Made by a program: the position numbers and the translations under genes. The notes under the pieces are model-generated. The model saw nothing but the letters and a program-made list of their open reading frames with translations, had not been told where the DNA came from and made no database searches. A stretch of 64,000 bases of DNA from Lasiosphaeria ovina (taxonomy: Eukaryota; Ascomycota; Sordariomycetes; Sordariales; Lasiosphaeriaceae), in contig JAULSN010000010.1 of NCBI GenBank assembly GCA_033439765.1, positions 124,001 to 188,000 on the forward strand. The letters are read 5' to 3'. Shown here piece after piece: positions 10,654 to 22,332 of this stretch. Numbering within the stretch: position 1 is the first letter of the stretch; every line of letters begins with the position of its first letter.

Positions 10654-13600
10654 ATGGAGCAGAACCTCGACGCCACCGCCCGCGAGGGCTCTCCCAACCC
10701 GCAGCAGTCCTCGATCGCTCGCCCCGGCATCCCTGAGCCCACCGAGTCCCATCTGCCTCCGCATCTGCGTGCGTCTGTTACTGCTGTCCCCGTTACCCCA
10801 GGCATTACGAGCGAGGCCTACGACTCGGAACAAAGCGATAGGCTCGCTGACGGAGCTACGAGTCCCAGCTACTTTTCCAGAAAGGTCGTCGACCACGCGA
10901 TTGCCGCCTCCCCACCTCCACTTGACCCGAACTCCGAAGGAGCGGCCCCTGACAACATTGCTGCTGGGGAAGAACAAGGCAAAGAGTTCAACAGGCGCGT
11001 CAGCAAGGCAGCCATGGGATTCCGCGCAGAGTCCATGTCGGAAATTCGGGCGATTAGCCCAGACCTCGAACTCGGCGGGAACATAATCTCTGCGACGTTC
11101 AATATCCCCCACTCGCTGAAATATCGCAAGGGGGCTGACTGGGTAAGTGGCACTGGTTTTGCTTTGCTTGTGTTCGTGTCCCATAAAGTTGGCACGCATT
11201 GTGGCGCCAGGGAGCCTTCCCCAACCCAGAACTGAATGGTGGGGCTGATGTCATTCTCGCTGCAGGAATTGCGACCCCGCCAAGGCCAGTCGGCCCTGTT
11301 CGACGCCTTCTCGTACCTGTCCTCCGACGAAGCCCCTTGGAACCACACATGTGTCGCATGGACGGGCGAGATAGATTTTCCGTTGGACATACTCTCGCCG
11401 CCGGGGACGCCGCCCGCGAGCGCGACTCACCCACGACCCCTCAATGTTCTTTCCGCGCCGATTCCTGTCGATGGCTCGAGAGCCCCACCCACACCTCCTT
11501 TAGTCGATGGTCTGAGGATCCCCCGCGAAGACATGCACCGCCTCGAGCACCAATTGTCGCATGATAAGAGAATAAAAACAGTGCCGGTTTGGCTCGCAGA
11601 CGACGTGGATGGTTCCGGCGACGGCATTACGCTGAAGGACCAGACGAGATGGAGACGGTTCGCAGAGCACGACCTCTACACGCTGTTCCACTACAAGCAG
11701 CACGAGCCGACCGACGGGCGAGCCGAGAGAACGCAATGGGCCGATTACTACCGGATGAACCAGAAATTTGCCAACAAGATCCTCGAAATTTACAAGCCTG
11801 GAGACATTGTCATTGTGCACGACTACAACCTGATGCTCTTGCCCAGCATGCTTCGCCAGCGAGCACCCCACATGTACATCTCCTTCTTCCTCCACTCGCC
11901 CTTTCCAAGCAGCGAGTTTTTGAGGTGCCTACCTCGGAGAAAGGAGGTGCTTGAGGGCGTTCTGGGCTCCAACTTGGTTGGATTCCAGAGCTACAGCTAC
12001 TCGCGCCACTTCTCCAGCTGCTGCACGCGCATCCTTGGCTTCCCCTCCGATACCACCGGAGTGGACGCCTATGGTTCCCGTGTGGAGGTGGGCGTCTTCC
12101 CAATTGGCATTGATGCGACCAAGGTGGCCAGTCTTGCGTGGAAGGACCCCGTCAACGAAAAGTACCAGGCTCTGAAGAAGATGTATGCCGGCAAGAAGAT
12201 CATCGTCGGCCGCGACCGGCTGGATAGCGTCCGAGGAGTCCCCCAGAAGTTGATGGCGTTTGAGAGATTTCTGGAAATGTATCCCGAATGGCGGGAGAAG
12301 GTTGTTCTTGTGCAGGTTACATCTCCGACGAATATTGAGGCGGAGAAGGAAGACACTGAGAACAAGATTGCAAGCCGTGTGAACGAGCTTGTCATGAAGA
12401 TCAACGGCATGTACGGCTCGCTTGGCTTCTCGCCGGTCCAGCACTACTCTCAATACATTAGCCAGGACGAGTACTTTGCGCTCCTTCGGGCTGCCGACAT
12501 TGGCCTGATCACATCGGTCAGAGACGGCATGAACACGACATCGTTGGAATACGTGGTCTGCCAGCGCGAATCCGCGGGTCCCTTGATTCTGTCCGAGTTC
12601 AGCGGCACGGCTGGTTCGCTCAAGGATGCCATTCACATCAACCCATGGGATTTGACGGGCGTTGCCGAGCAGATCAACAACGCGTTGACCATGTCGGAAG
12701 ACCGCCGCCAGGCGATGGAGCAGAGCCTCCTTGCTCATGTTACTAGCAAGAACGTTCAATACTGGATTGCTGGTTTCCTGCGCCGGTTGGTAAACGTTTT
12801 GGGCACTAGAAAGAACGTCATTTCGACCCCCCTCCTCGACCGCGCCACGATGCTCAAGAGATACACCAGCGCGAAAAAGCGGCTGTTCATGTTCGACTAT
12901 GACGGTACTCTAACACCAATTGTACGGGAACCAAGCGCTGCCGTCCCATCGGAGCGCGTTATTACAAGCTTGAAGGCCCTTGCGGCGGACCATCGGAACG
13001 CGGTATGGATCATCTCCGGCCGCGACCAGGAATTCCTCAGCCAGCATCTGGGTCACATCTCGGAGCTGGGTTTCAGCGCCGAGCACGGTAGCTTTATGAG
13101 ACATCCCGGCGCGACAACATGGGAGAACCTGGCGGAGAAGTTCGACATGGGATGGCAAGTCGAGGTCATGGAAGTTTTCCAAAAGTATACGGACAAGGTT
13201 CCTGGTAGGTCAACAATCCATGACACTCTCTCTTTGCCGCACTAACAGGCTGTATTAGGTGCTTTTATTGAGCGCAAGCGATGCGCGTTGACTTGGCACT
13301 ATCGGCTTGCCGATCCCGAGCAAGGTCTGCACATGTCGCGCGAGTGTCAGAAAGAACTCGAGACAACTGTGGGCCGTAAGTGGGACGTTGAGGTAATGAC
13401 TGGAAAGGCCAACCTCGAGGTCCGTCCGACGTTCATCAATAAGGGTGAGATCGCCAAGCGTCTGGTCACTACATACAACCAGGAGCTGCGGGCTCTCAAC
13501 GCGTCGGCGGGGGGCTCGGGCGCGACTAAACTCGAGTTTGTCCTTTGCCTGGGAGACGACTTCACGGACGAGGACATGTTCCGTTCATTGAACGTTCTTT

Positions 13601-13842
13601 CGGCCCCTTCAGACGGACAATCCGAGATTGAGTCCGACAACTGCTTTAGCGTCACCGTTGGCGCAAGCACCAAGCTCACTTTGGCACGATGGCATTTACT
13701 AGAGCCTGAGGATGTCGTCGAGTGCGTGGCGTTACTGGCTGGAGTTGGCGGCGGCGGTAGTGGGGCCGCTGGGGGTGCACTCAGCATGGGCGAGGTCAAT
13801 CTGGCAGCTATGAGTGTCGTTGCCGACCACATCCCGAAGTAA
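10654..13842 (+). CDS. TPS2: Trehalose-6-phosphate phosphatase (Tps2/OrlA type)
   Basis: Exons 10654-11142, 11266-13204 and 13259-13842 give 1003 aa. Donors are GTAAGT and GTAGGT; acceptors are TGCAG and TTAG. The central part is a GT20 trehalose-phosphate-synthase-like domain (IVHDYNLMLLP, SFFLHSPFPSSE, LNVSV-type regulatory-subunit variants). The C-terminal part is a HAD phosphatase: DYDGTLTP with Asp707/Asp709, ISGRD, and GDDFTDEDMF with Asp909/Asp910. This order is that of Tps2, which dephosphorylates trehalose-6-phosphate to trehalose in the cytosolic synthase complex. The TPS-like half of Tps2 proteins is usually catalytically degenerate. The N-terminal ~160 residues are Ser/Pro-rich. 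It resembles Tps2 more than Tps1 because of the intact phosphatase motif. Confidence 0.93.
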
Positions 13843-14481
13843 TGACCTTGCTGCCTCGAACTACCTGACAGGCGGCGAGAAACGGACTGGGACAAGAGCA
13901 GGAAATAGACGGTTGGGCGAGCGGTAATCCCAGTATCTTCGCTGTTTTTCGGGGTTATGCATGTGTACAGGCGCCATTGAGTGTGCCCTGCAGCGTTAAT
14001 TTAGACTACTGGCAACTTGGCCTCGAGCCTGCGGTTGCTTGGAGTTGAGAACTAGAGATTAGCAGAGGCACTGGGCGGCATGCTCTTATTATAGATCAGC
14101 GCGTTGCTTTCTGGCATTTGACGCACTGTCTTTTTCGTCAATGAGCTGTTTGTATTGACATTTGTATTGACATGTGAGTACGCACAGGGCGACGCACAGG
14201 GGTAGACACTGCGTTGCAATAAGAGCCCAGATAAGCATCACGTGATGGTAGGGTAACATTGACGACTGAGTGCCGAGTTGGTGAGAAACAGGGGGTGAAC
14301 CAAGTTTCAGGGGTGTTATGTGCCAACTTTTGGCAGCCGCGTCGTGAAACGCGATCGTCAGGCCCATTCTTCTTTCTGAGCTTGACTCAACTACCTCACT
14401 AAACAGTAGCCTCTGTCTAGTGATCGGCATACGCGCCCACGCCGAGTTGTACACAGCTAAGGCTGAAGAACGTCGCCCACT
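13843..14481. other. Intergenic, TPS2 3' end to SET gene
   Basis: Tandem same-strand genes are separated by 639 bp. No RNA gene or mobile element was recognised. A near-perfect duplicated TTTGTATTGACA lies at 14149-14172. The minus-strand ORF here has no recognisable domain. Confidence 0.45.
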
Positions 14482-16631
14482 ATGCGTCAACGCGGCTGGC
14501 TGGCTTCTACCGCGGTTTTGGTCTTGGCGACTACTTCTGTGGGTGGCACCAATGCGAGCGAACACACCCCAGGCACTTGGAGATATCAACTACCCTCCCC
14601 CTTCACATGTCCGGCTGTGTTGTCTAGTGTAGAAAAGTTAGCTGTCTGTCCATTGGCGTCTACAGAAATATGGTATGAAGGGAATAGGCTGGATAACGAT
14701 GGATCAAGCACGAGCGCGAGTCCAAGTGTATATGGGGAAAGGGCAGACTCGTCACAAACGCAACCGCAGGCCTCCGGCACCCAACTCCCGTCCGCTCCAG
14801 CCGATGCCACGAACGATGCAGCTGAGACGGAACAGGCGACCAAGGCTTCATCTTCAGTCGGCGGCAACGCAAATGAGGTAACGCAGCCCGCGGCATCGTC
14901 GCCATCCTCCTCCTCTTCCTCGCCCTGGTCTCGCAGTCCCATCTGCCGCCGCGTTGGCAGAGACGAGTTCTGCGCGTTTACGCACCGAGGCTTTGCGGCC
15001 GGCGAGGGCATCGCGCTGATCACGACGCCCGCCCGCATTCTGGTGCTGGGATCGCAGCCGCCGCTCGATATCCCCGCGTCCCAGTCCGACTCGTCACCGT
15101 CCTCGAACACAGACACAGACGGCGTAGACTACACCGACGCGCTCATCACCGGCAAGGGCGTCGGTCTCGTCGCCGTGCGGCCCATCCGTGCCGGACGCCG
15201 CCTCGCCATGCGCACTGCCTCGACGCCCGCCGTCATGGTCGACGACCGCGCCTTCACGGGGCTGCGCCGCGACGACCTTGCCGCGCTGCTCGCCCAGGCC
15301 ATCGTCGCCCTGCCCGAGCCCCACCAGGCCCGCTTCCTGAATCTCTCGGCGACCGCAAGCGACGGCGACAAGGACGACTCCGGCCTCGCCCGCGTGTTCC
15401 GCATCTTTGCCACTAACGCGTTCAAGACGACGGTCAAGCTCGGCGCTGATGCCGCTGTGGCTGCTGGCGTGCCGTCGGGCCCAGAGGCGGGGATTGATTT
15501 CCATTCAACGTTCACCGAGGGTGTGTGTTTTGTTTCCTGTCTTGTTTCTTCCGTTTCCTTGTATTACAGTTCGTGTTGTCGTTCCGTTGTCCTCTCCAAG
15601 TTTTGTCGTGTGTTTGTGTGTGGCAAGTAGACAAGTTGGCGGCATGGTATTGATTTGGCGTGCTAACGAGGAGATGAAAACCAGTGTCGCGCCTCAACCA
15701 CGAGTGCAGCCCCAACCTGGGCTACTACTTTGACTCGGTCACCCTGTCGCACAAGGTCTACGCCGTGAGGGACATCCTGCCAGGCGAGGAGCTGACGATC
15801 AGCTATGTCGAGTATGTGCACATTTCTAGCCACTATCGGTTTCGTGGCTTTCGTCGTTCTGGCGGGGGTTTTGGGGTTTTCTTTCCGGAACTGGCCTGAA
15901 CTAGAACCCCCTTAAAGGGCCACTTAAAGTTGAAGAACTCGCACGTGCCCGCAGCACACCCTCTAACCCCTTCATTTCTCTCCTTTCACTGCAAGCCTTT
16001 ACTCCCGAGAAAGCCACATCGCCAACTTTCTCACCGATAGACTAACACATCTCAAAGCGTCATCCAGCCGCGATCCGTGCGCAACGAGCGCCTCCACACG
16101 ACGTGGTCCTTCACGTGCAGCTGCCCGCGCTGCACGGCCGAGGCGCACGTCGTGGCCGAGTCCGACGACCGCGTGGCACACATGCTGCAGCTCCGCCGGG
16201 AGCTCGACGATTACTCGGCGTCCGCGACGCCCGAGAAGGCCGAGCTGCTCGTCACGCTGTACGAGCTCGAGGGGCTGGAGGTCCGTATCTACGAGGCCTA
16301 CTATCGTGCTGCGCTCGAATGGTATGTCACACGTCTTCTGATAACCCGCTCCTCCTTTCCGGGGGTCATACCTCTTTACTGTCGTGTTAGGTGGACATGA
16401 AACGTGCTTGAGATGGAAAACGGCAAATTCTTTGAGAGTATGGACACTAATAGCTTTGACACGGCCAGGAACGGAGTCGGCGATGCAACGCGCGCAATGA
16501 AGTACGCACGACTTTGCCTCGACAAGGGCCTTTCGCTTCGAGGCCCAGACCGTCCATTTATCGACAGCATGCGCGGTCTCATCTCGAGCCCGACAGAGCA
16601 CTGGAGTTGGCGTTTTCGGGTGAAGAAGTGA
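14482..16631 (+). CDS. SET-domain protein with N-terminal signal-like segment
   Basis: Exons 14482-15520, 15685-15811, 16058-16321 and 16469-16631 give 530 aa. All junction phases agree: donors GTGTGT, GTATGT, GTATGT; branch-like GACTAAC and CACTAAT. The SET core has RLNHECSPN (residues ~349-357), the cofactor-binding NHxCxPN signature, followed by PGEELTISY (~379-387). A post-SET-like Cys cluster FTCSCPRC comes next. A long, poorly conserved insert (residues ~70-300, Ser/Thr/Ala-rich) separates the start from the SET core. The first ~25 residues are a positively charged start followed by a hydrophobic run ending in GGTNA, which looks like a secretory signal. SET enzymes methylate lysines on histones or other proteins; the substrate here is unknown. 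The first ATG after an upstream stop was used. Confidence 0.82.
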
Positions 16632-17679
16632 AGGACTTAATGCTTGGTCTAGACTCGAGAGATATTTTATCAGCATGGCCATGCATATGTAGTAGGCTAT
16701 GTGGGGGAGGAGGGTGCCACTGTACATGTATTGGGTGCCGGGTATTTTACGGGTGTCTCGGATTTTTGGCTTTCAGTTGCTGATGTATAGACTTGAAATC
16801 CCCAAAAGTAATCTCCAAATCAGGCCGGGATTAAGATGTTGGCAGTTTCTTATAAAGAGGGACTTTTCATGATGAATCAAGAGACTTGCTGGCTATTTTA
16901 GCTCTATAGTCGGTGGCAGAAGCTATGTTGAAAGGCATTGATAGCTTGGACGATGAGCTTTGGGTTCTCAGGCTGGGGCAAGGGATCCCCAGGACAAGCA
17001 GTCAAGCTCATCTCTCAGGTATAGACATCAGACTGTGGAGGCAGTGTATTGAACCTGACGGGTTGGGAGTTGGATCTCTAATGCAAGGGATGAGACGTAT
17101 CCGGTGCTGCGTTAGACTATTTTAAACATTTAGTAACATCGTACGGTACGGCATAAAATTAAAAGGCAGTGCATCGACATGATGAATACGGGTGTATAGT
17201 TTATTGAAGGTGATTTCGTATTAAATTTCTAACGAGAGGTTTGCCGCACTTGCCAAAGTGTTCAGCTAAGACGTCGTGGACTCGTTTGGTGACACTTGTG
17301 AAGATCAGGTGAGCTCAGTTTATAAGACCGTATTGCAATGATCCGACTACCTCGCCAGAGTTGATCCTGCCAGCATGGTGCAGACTGTTCAAACGCTTAG
17401 TCAGTATCTCAGTGCCTTACCGAAACAAATACCTACCGTTGGAGCATACTCTCTTTTCTAGCATCAGGCTAGTTCTTGCTAGTACCAAGATTATTAATCA
17501 TAAGAGGCGTCGCTGTTCGAATACGAGGTATACAACATTATGAAAGAGGCATTTCAAAACAGACTATACGCCTGGAAAATTCTATGATAGGGGAGAACCC
17601 CCTCGCAGCATCCAGCGCCTCTTCCAGGCGCCCAAACAACCACGCCGGCCCCTCTAGGCCCACGCTGATCCTCACCAGG
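16632..17679. other. AT-richer intergenic stretch
   Basis: About 1 kb with no coding signature. ORFs are short and unsupported. No tRNA or repeat was seen. Confidence 0.45.
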
Positions 17680-18600
17680 TCCCTGTGCATCGGACGGCCG
17701 ATATCAACGCGCACTTCACGAAGAGCCAGCTCGCCAGCGACGGCATCCACCCCAACGACGCTGGCTACAAGTTTTTTGCGGCCGCCTGGTGGGACGCCAT
17801 CAGCAAGCTCGAGGACCAGATCCAGCCGCCGTCCGCCGTGCCGGGGCTCGACGACACACAGCATCCTGCGGCCACGACGTGCCCCAAGGTGGCGGGCAAG
17901 TCGCGAGGACCGGTCAAGTCGCAGACGGGCAGCGGCCACGACGACGGGCCGTATGTGCACAGCAGCATCGGGCGCGGCATGCCTGCGACGGCACGTATCG
18001 ACACGAAATCAGACCCAAAGCCTGTCACCGACGCCATCCCGCGGCACATGGTCTTTGCCAATATCGTCGACTCCAACCCTGACGCCAACCGCTCCGCCGC
18101 CTATTATGACTGGATCCGCGTCTACCACGGCGCCGATGGTAAAAACACTTAATACTTCCGCCAGAACCGGGGCGGAGGCAACTTCGGCGACGTGAAGACG
18201 TCTGACGTGGGAGTTGATTATGATTCGGGGCCTCGTAAGTGGTGGTGCTGGCAGACATTGGCGAGATCCGTTGCTGACCGTTGTGACAGTCTCTGCTTTT
18301 GCTGATTCCGTCAGGTCCCTTGATTGGTGTTGGTGGTACGTTTGGGGGGACATGGGCTAACGCGTCAATCTTCTCTGCCGCTACAGAACCACGGCGGGCT
18401 TGGTCAGTTTTCATCCCTTGATACGTTGACCCCTGTTTAGCAATCGGGGTTCCCCAATGCAGACCCACTCCGTTTCACGCCCTGTAAACAGTGCTAACAA
18501 ACGATTTCATAGACGATTTCTACTGCATTCACAGTGGCTCAGCGGTGTCTGTCTCGCTTAACAGCGGAGGAAATCCGCCAACATTCGAAAGCATCGAGAA
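17680..18600 (+). pseudogene. C-terminal remnant of SGNH (GDSL) esterase with FG-GAP-type domain
   Basis: The reading HFTKSQLASDGIHPNDAGYK carries the DxxH block (Asp-Gly-Ile-His) that supplies the catalytic Asp and His of SGNH hydrolases. It is followed by a linker with GHDDGPYVHSSIGRG and a beta-propeller-like part (NIVDSNPDANRS, YDWIRVYHG). The frame is cut by TAA at about 18150, then continues as YFRQNRGGGNFGDV to a GTAAGT-like donor near 18237. A further coding-like piece, DDFYCIHSGSAVSVSLNSGG, lies at 18515-18575. The N-terminal half with the nucleophile Ser (GDS) is missing. Secreted esterases of this fungal type join SGNH and FG-GAP domains. This copy is truncated and carries a stop. 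Confidence 0.55.
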
Positions 18601-18644
18601 GGTCAGTCGAGCGGCTTTCTATCCCCAGACCCTCATACTTGCCA

Positions 18645-19700
18645 TGGACCTGCCCACGACCAGCAAAACGCCGGAGCTCATGAAGTTGCCCGTCGAGATC
18701 CCCATCGAGATTGCGCAGCACCTTGGCCCCGCGCTGAGACACAACATCGGCCTCCTCACCCTCTGCAAGCTGTGGTACGACGTGGCAAAGCCGATCGTTT
18801 TCGGAACCGCCCGCGCATCTCCTATGGTGCTCTCTCCCGCACGAACCCGTCGCCTCCTCGACGCGGCCCTGTCAATCAGTCCCGACTGTCTCGAAACTAT
18901 TCACAGGCAAACCAAGAGCATTGTCTTGGAGTACAACGTCTTCTTTGACGCAGGCGCGCTCTCGACGCCCCTGCAGTTCGCGACCTTGAGGCACTCATGG
19001 GGGAATATATACCTAGCTTTTATCCTTCTAATACCGCATTGGATCGTGTCTTCCCCAACTACGATATCAAGTTGAGCAGGATTAAGGATGACCGGCTGCG
19101 CGCCCTTGAGTCTTCTGCGGATCGTCAGCCAGGACGGCATAACGGGCGCCTATAGCCCTAGAGAGACAGATGATCTTGAACCTAGAAGCAACGAATCACG
19201 TTTCTGTGAATATCCTATACCAGCTAGTCTAATCATTCAAAGCCTATATGCTGATAGCTTCCTTGTCTCAGACCGCGGGTTGGTGCCTAACACCGTTGCC
19301 GAAATTGCTTTCCTCTGCCTTTAGCCTAACCTCTCTTGAGATCGACTTTGAGACCTTTGAACTAATAGACTCCCCGCCATTCTTTCTGATACCTACCTGG
19401 CACCTCTGCGAGACGGCCGCAAAGATCATCCCGCACTGGAGTGCCTCCGCGTGCGAACGCATTTCGTCTGCCCCAGCCTCCTCAATATCGACGATCGCGG
19501 CGGCCCCGACGCCTCAAAGCTCCGGCTTCGCGAAGTCATCATCAACCTATGCTCCGTGCGCAGACACGAAAATCCCCCACGCAGCCGAGCCTTGCGGTCA
19601 CAAGAGTGCGCCCACCGCCTCTCCCCTGGCCATCCGTCGCTATTTATGCCGTCTAGATGCCTTTCCTAGTAATGGCTATACCTTTTGACCTGCTGAAAGA
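18645..19700 (+). pseudogene. F-box protein remnant
   Basis: From ATG 18645 the frame reads an F-box-like start (LPVEIPIEIAQHL, then LCKLWYDVAKPIVF), the usual N-terminus of fungal F-box/LRR-like proteins that recruit substrates to SCF ubiquitin ligases. The ORF ends at 19075. Coding-like sequence then continues in other frames: LTSLEIDFETFELI near 19330, then ALECLRVRTHFVCPSLLNI near 19435-19500. At least two frame changes without good splice sites indicate decay. An unrecognised multi-intron gene is the alternative. Confidence 0.5.
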
Positions 19701-20211
19701 CATTTCGACGCTCTGAAATACGTATTACGGAAAATATTGCGCGTAGAATCATGAATCTGAGTGTCTTAGTCCAAGGATCGATGTAACTAGTCAATTGTGT
19801 TGCTATTATTCCACGTCTCACCCATCCCGTCCTATTGTTCCTAAAGGACCTTAGTTGTTTTGGCTTTCCCGGTCAGCCTGGCATAGCTCTGCTGCTGGCT
19901 TGGGTTTCTCCACTGTTGCACTCAGCTGAAGCCGGTAGTCTCTGAAGGTTCTCCCATGACCCATAGGGTAAGTGATTCTCTCTTGGCTGAGGTCTCGCCC
20001 TCTCACCTCTCCCTCACATCCTACTTCCACAAAAGGCCGAGTATATATCCCCCCACCCAGCCAAAATTTCGAAAATTTCCTCTTTTCTAACCTCCAAGCC
20101 TTCATCCCTCCACACATCTACCGGCTTTCCTCAAACACAAATCTCCAGATCATCACGGTAAGTTTTACAGCCTCATTTCTCGTATATTCGCTTCACAGCT
20201 ACCAGTCTTGA
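19701..20211. other. Intergenic, leader side of the repeat region
   Basis: No gene seen. The sequence becomes CT-rich after 19970, as in a promoter or leader of the downstream 848-aa gene. Confidence 0.4.
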
Positions 20212-20740
20212 CTTTGCATCGTGAGTTCTCTACAACGTACTTTCTTGCCTCGTTTTCGCGCTCGGGGCCTTCTCGCGGCAGCTCTACACTTCCCTTTCTG
20301 GCAAAAGCCCCACACATACGTACGCTCAACACCACATCTTCACGTATCGTGAGAGCCCGAGAGAAACTGGGTCCTTCCCTGTTTCCTAACCGCTATCGCT
20401 TGAACCCTACACTTTCACTTCTCGCCGGGGCCCTGCAAATATCGCGGGGTTTCGTATCCAGCACTTCACATCTTCACATATCGCGAGAACTCGAGGGCCT
20501 GACTTCTACCGGGTTACCTAACTTCTCCTGTTGGCCGAACTCTTCGCACAAATCGCGGGGTTTCGAATCCTCACACTCCGAGAGTTCCGTATTCTGCAGC
20601 CCACAGCTTCACGTATCGCGAGAACTCGAGAACCAGGCTTTTGCCCGGTTTCAAACTTCTCCTCTTGCCTGGACTCTACACATATATCGCGGGGTTTCGA
20701 ACCCCCACACTACGATAGCTGCATTTCTGCACTTCTACGG
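20212..20740 (+). repeat. Degenerate ~130-bp tandem repeat upstream of the 848-aa gene
   Basis: A core like CTTCACGTATCGCGAG occurs at 20338, 20472 and 20607 (spacings 134 and 135), with a weaker copy at 20212. A second core, ATCGCGGGGTTTCG, occurs at 20441, 20552 and 20686. Three to four imperfect units of about 126-135 bp result. An open frame runs through them (20208-20894) but its product is just the translated repeat and is not taken as a gene. The repeat ends about 250 bp before the next ATG. Confidence 0.7.
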
Positions 20741-20984
20741 CAGCACTCGTCTTACACTCTCCCGCACAAACTTCAAGTCTCGTCCCGAATCTCACACTGA
20801 CGTCCTTGTGTTTCCCCGCAATCTTCAGCCGTCGGCTTTCGCCAAACCCAATACCTTGGGTGCTGTTGATCTGCTTCCAACCTCTACGCCTTAAATATCT
20901 CGCCATTAACCCTGAATACTCCGCTTTGGACTAAGCTAAATTCTTTCTCTGCCATACAGAACTCTCGATAAGAAAGGAACTAAG

Positions 20985-22299
20985 ATGGACTGGGTCGGAG
21001 AAGAAGGGTCCGAGGACCAGGAGATGGCCTCGCTTTTCGAGGAAGAGGACGTCCATATGGAGGACGTGTTCGGGGCGAATGCCCGTTTCGATGCGTTCTT
21101 TGGCTTGCCCCTCGAGGGCCAAGACCACGCCGCCACCGCCCAGCCTGCCGCCGCCTCTCACGCTGCCGCCCAGCCCGCAGCCATCCCTCCCACCGCCAGC
21201 CAGCAACTGGTTAGCATAGACGTCGACATGGCTAGCGCCGACGTTGGTTTTACGGCAGGATCTGTTACTCCGGCCGATGTTTTTAGTCCGGCTGCCCCTG
21301 CTGGTCCCGCCGACGCCCCTCTTCCGGCCGCCGTTGGTGGTCAGCTCCCCCTGTTCGGTCCGGACGACTTCGTTAGTCCGGCCGAAGTGCTCGACCAGGC
21401 TGCCCGAGCGAGGGTTTTTATCGAGCTGCTAGACCTCACCACGAGGCTGGGGCTCGTCATCTTCGACCCGGACACGGGCCGCTACGACTTGGCCCAGCCC
21501 CTGGCCTTTTTTAACAACGAGCATCTCCCCCTCGTTGGCGGCGCTCCGGTTGACGCTGCGGCGTACGATCTTCCTGCCCCCGAGCCATATTTCCTTCCCG
21601 CACCCGTGGCGCCTGGTGCCGGAGTCGGGGCTTCGCCGCACCTACAAGGCGAGCGCGTTGGCGGAACGCCCCACGAGAGCCCGACAACAGTGGCCATAAG
21701 GGCAGAGGAGCTTGCTTTGCTTCCTCCAAACCCACAGCTAATCCCAGAGACACCCTGGATAAGTGCGGAAGGTACGCCGATGAACGGCGTAAAGCTCGAC
21801 GCTCGCCTGCCCACACCAGCCCTCCACGTCACGGAGGATAAGCCGTACACCCCAATCGGCTATAATGAGCATAAACACGAATACCCCATGTTTATGCCAG
21901 AAAAGATCCACCGCGTCGTTGCGGTGCCGGGTCGTTACCTCGCTGTCATCGGGCAGCTGTATCCAGATGCCACCTTTGTTATCGTCCGTGACCCGTCGCA
22001 CCGCAATAAAGCGGTGCGAACGACTGGATCTGGGCTTGTCAAATTTAGCCTTTTGATGGGCTTCCCGGCGGCAACCTTGACTCGCCCGTTCACGCCCGAG
22101 CGCCGGAAAAAGGAGGGCATCTGGCGCCTCCTATTAGTCACCCGTGACTGGCCATCCGGGGGCGTCGCGAAGATCGTGTGCAACGACGAAGCACGCGCAA
22201 TCATTAGCGAGGTCAAGAGAACCTTCGACGTTCTTCCCGAGGGCCGCGAGGTTTGGGAATATCACCCTTATCTTTGCAAGCACGACCTTATCCCCGACA

Positions 22300-22332
<33 letters not shown>

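Noticed and set aside
20552..20699. T-arm/B-box-like GGGTTTCGAA(T/C)CC as tRNA genes
   Set aside because: No D-arm, anticodon arm or acceptor stem around them; they are part of the ~130-bp repeat.
20208..20894. 228-codon ORF over the tandem repeat
   Set aside because: Its product is just the translated ~130-bp repeat (His/Ser-rich, repeated HISRELE-like words) with no domain; treated as leader or repeat DNA.
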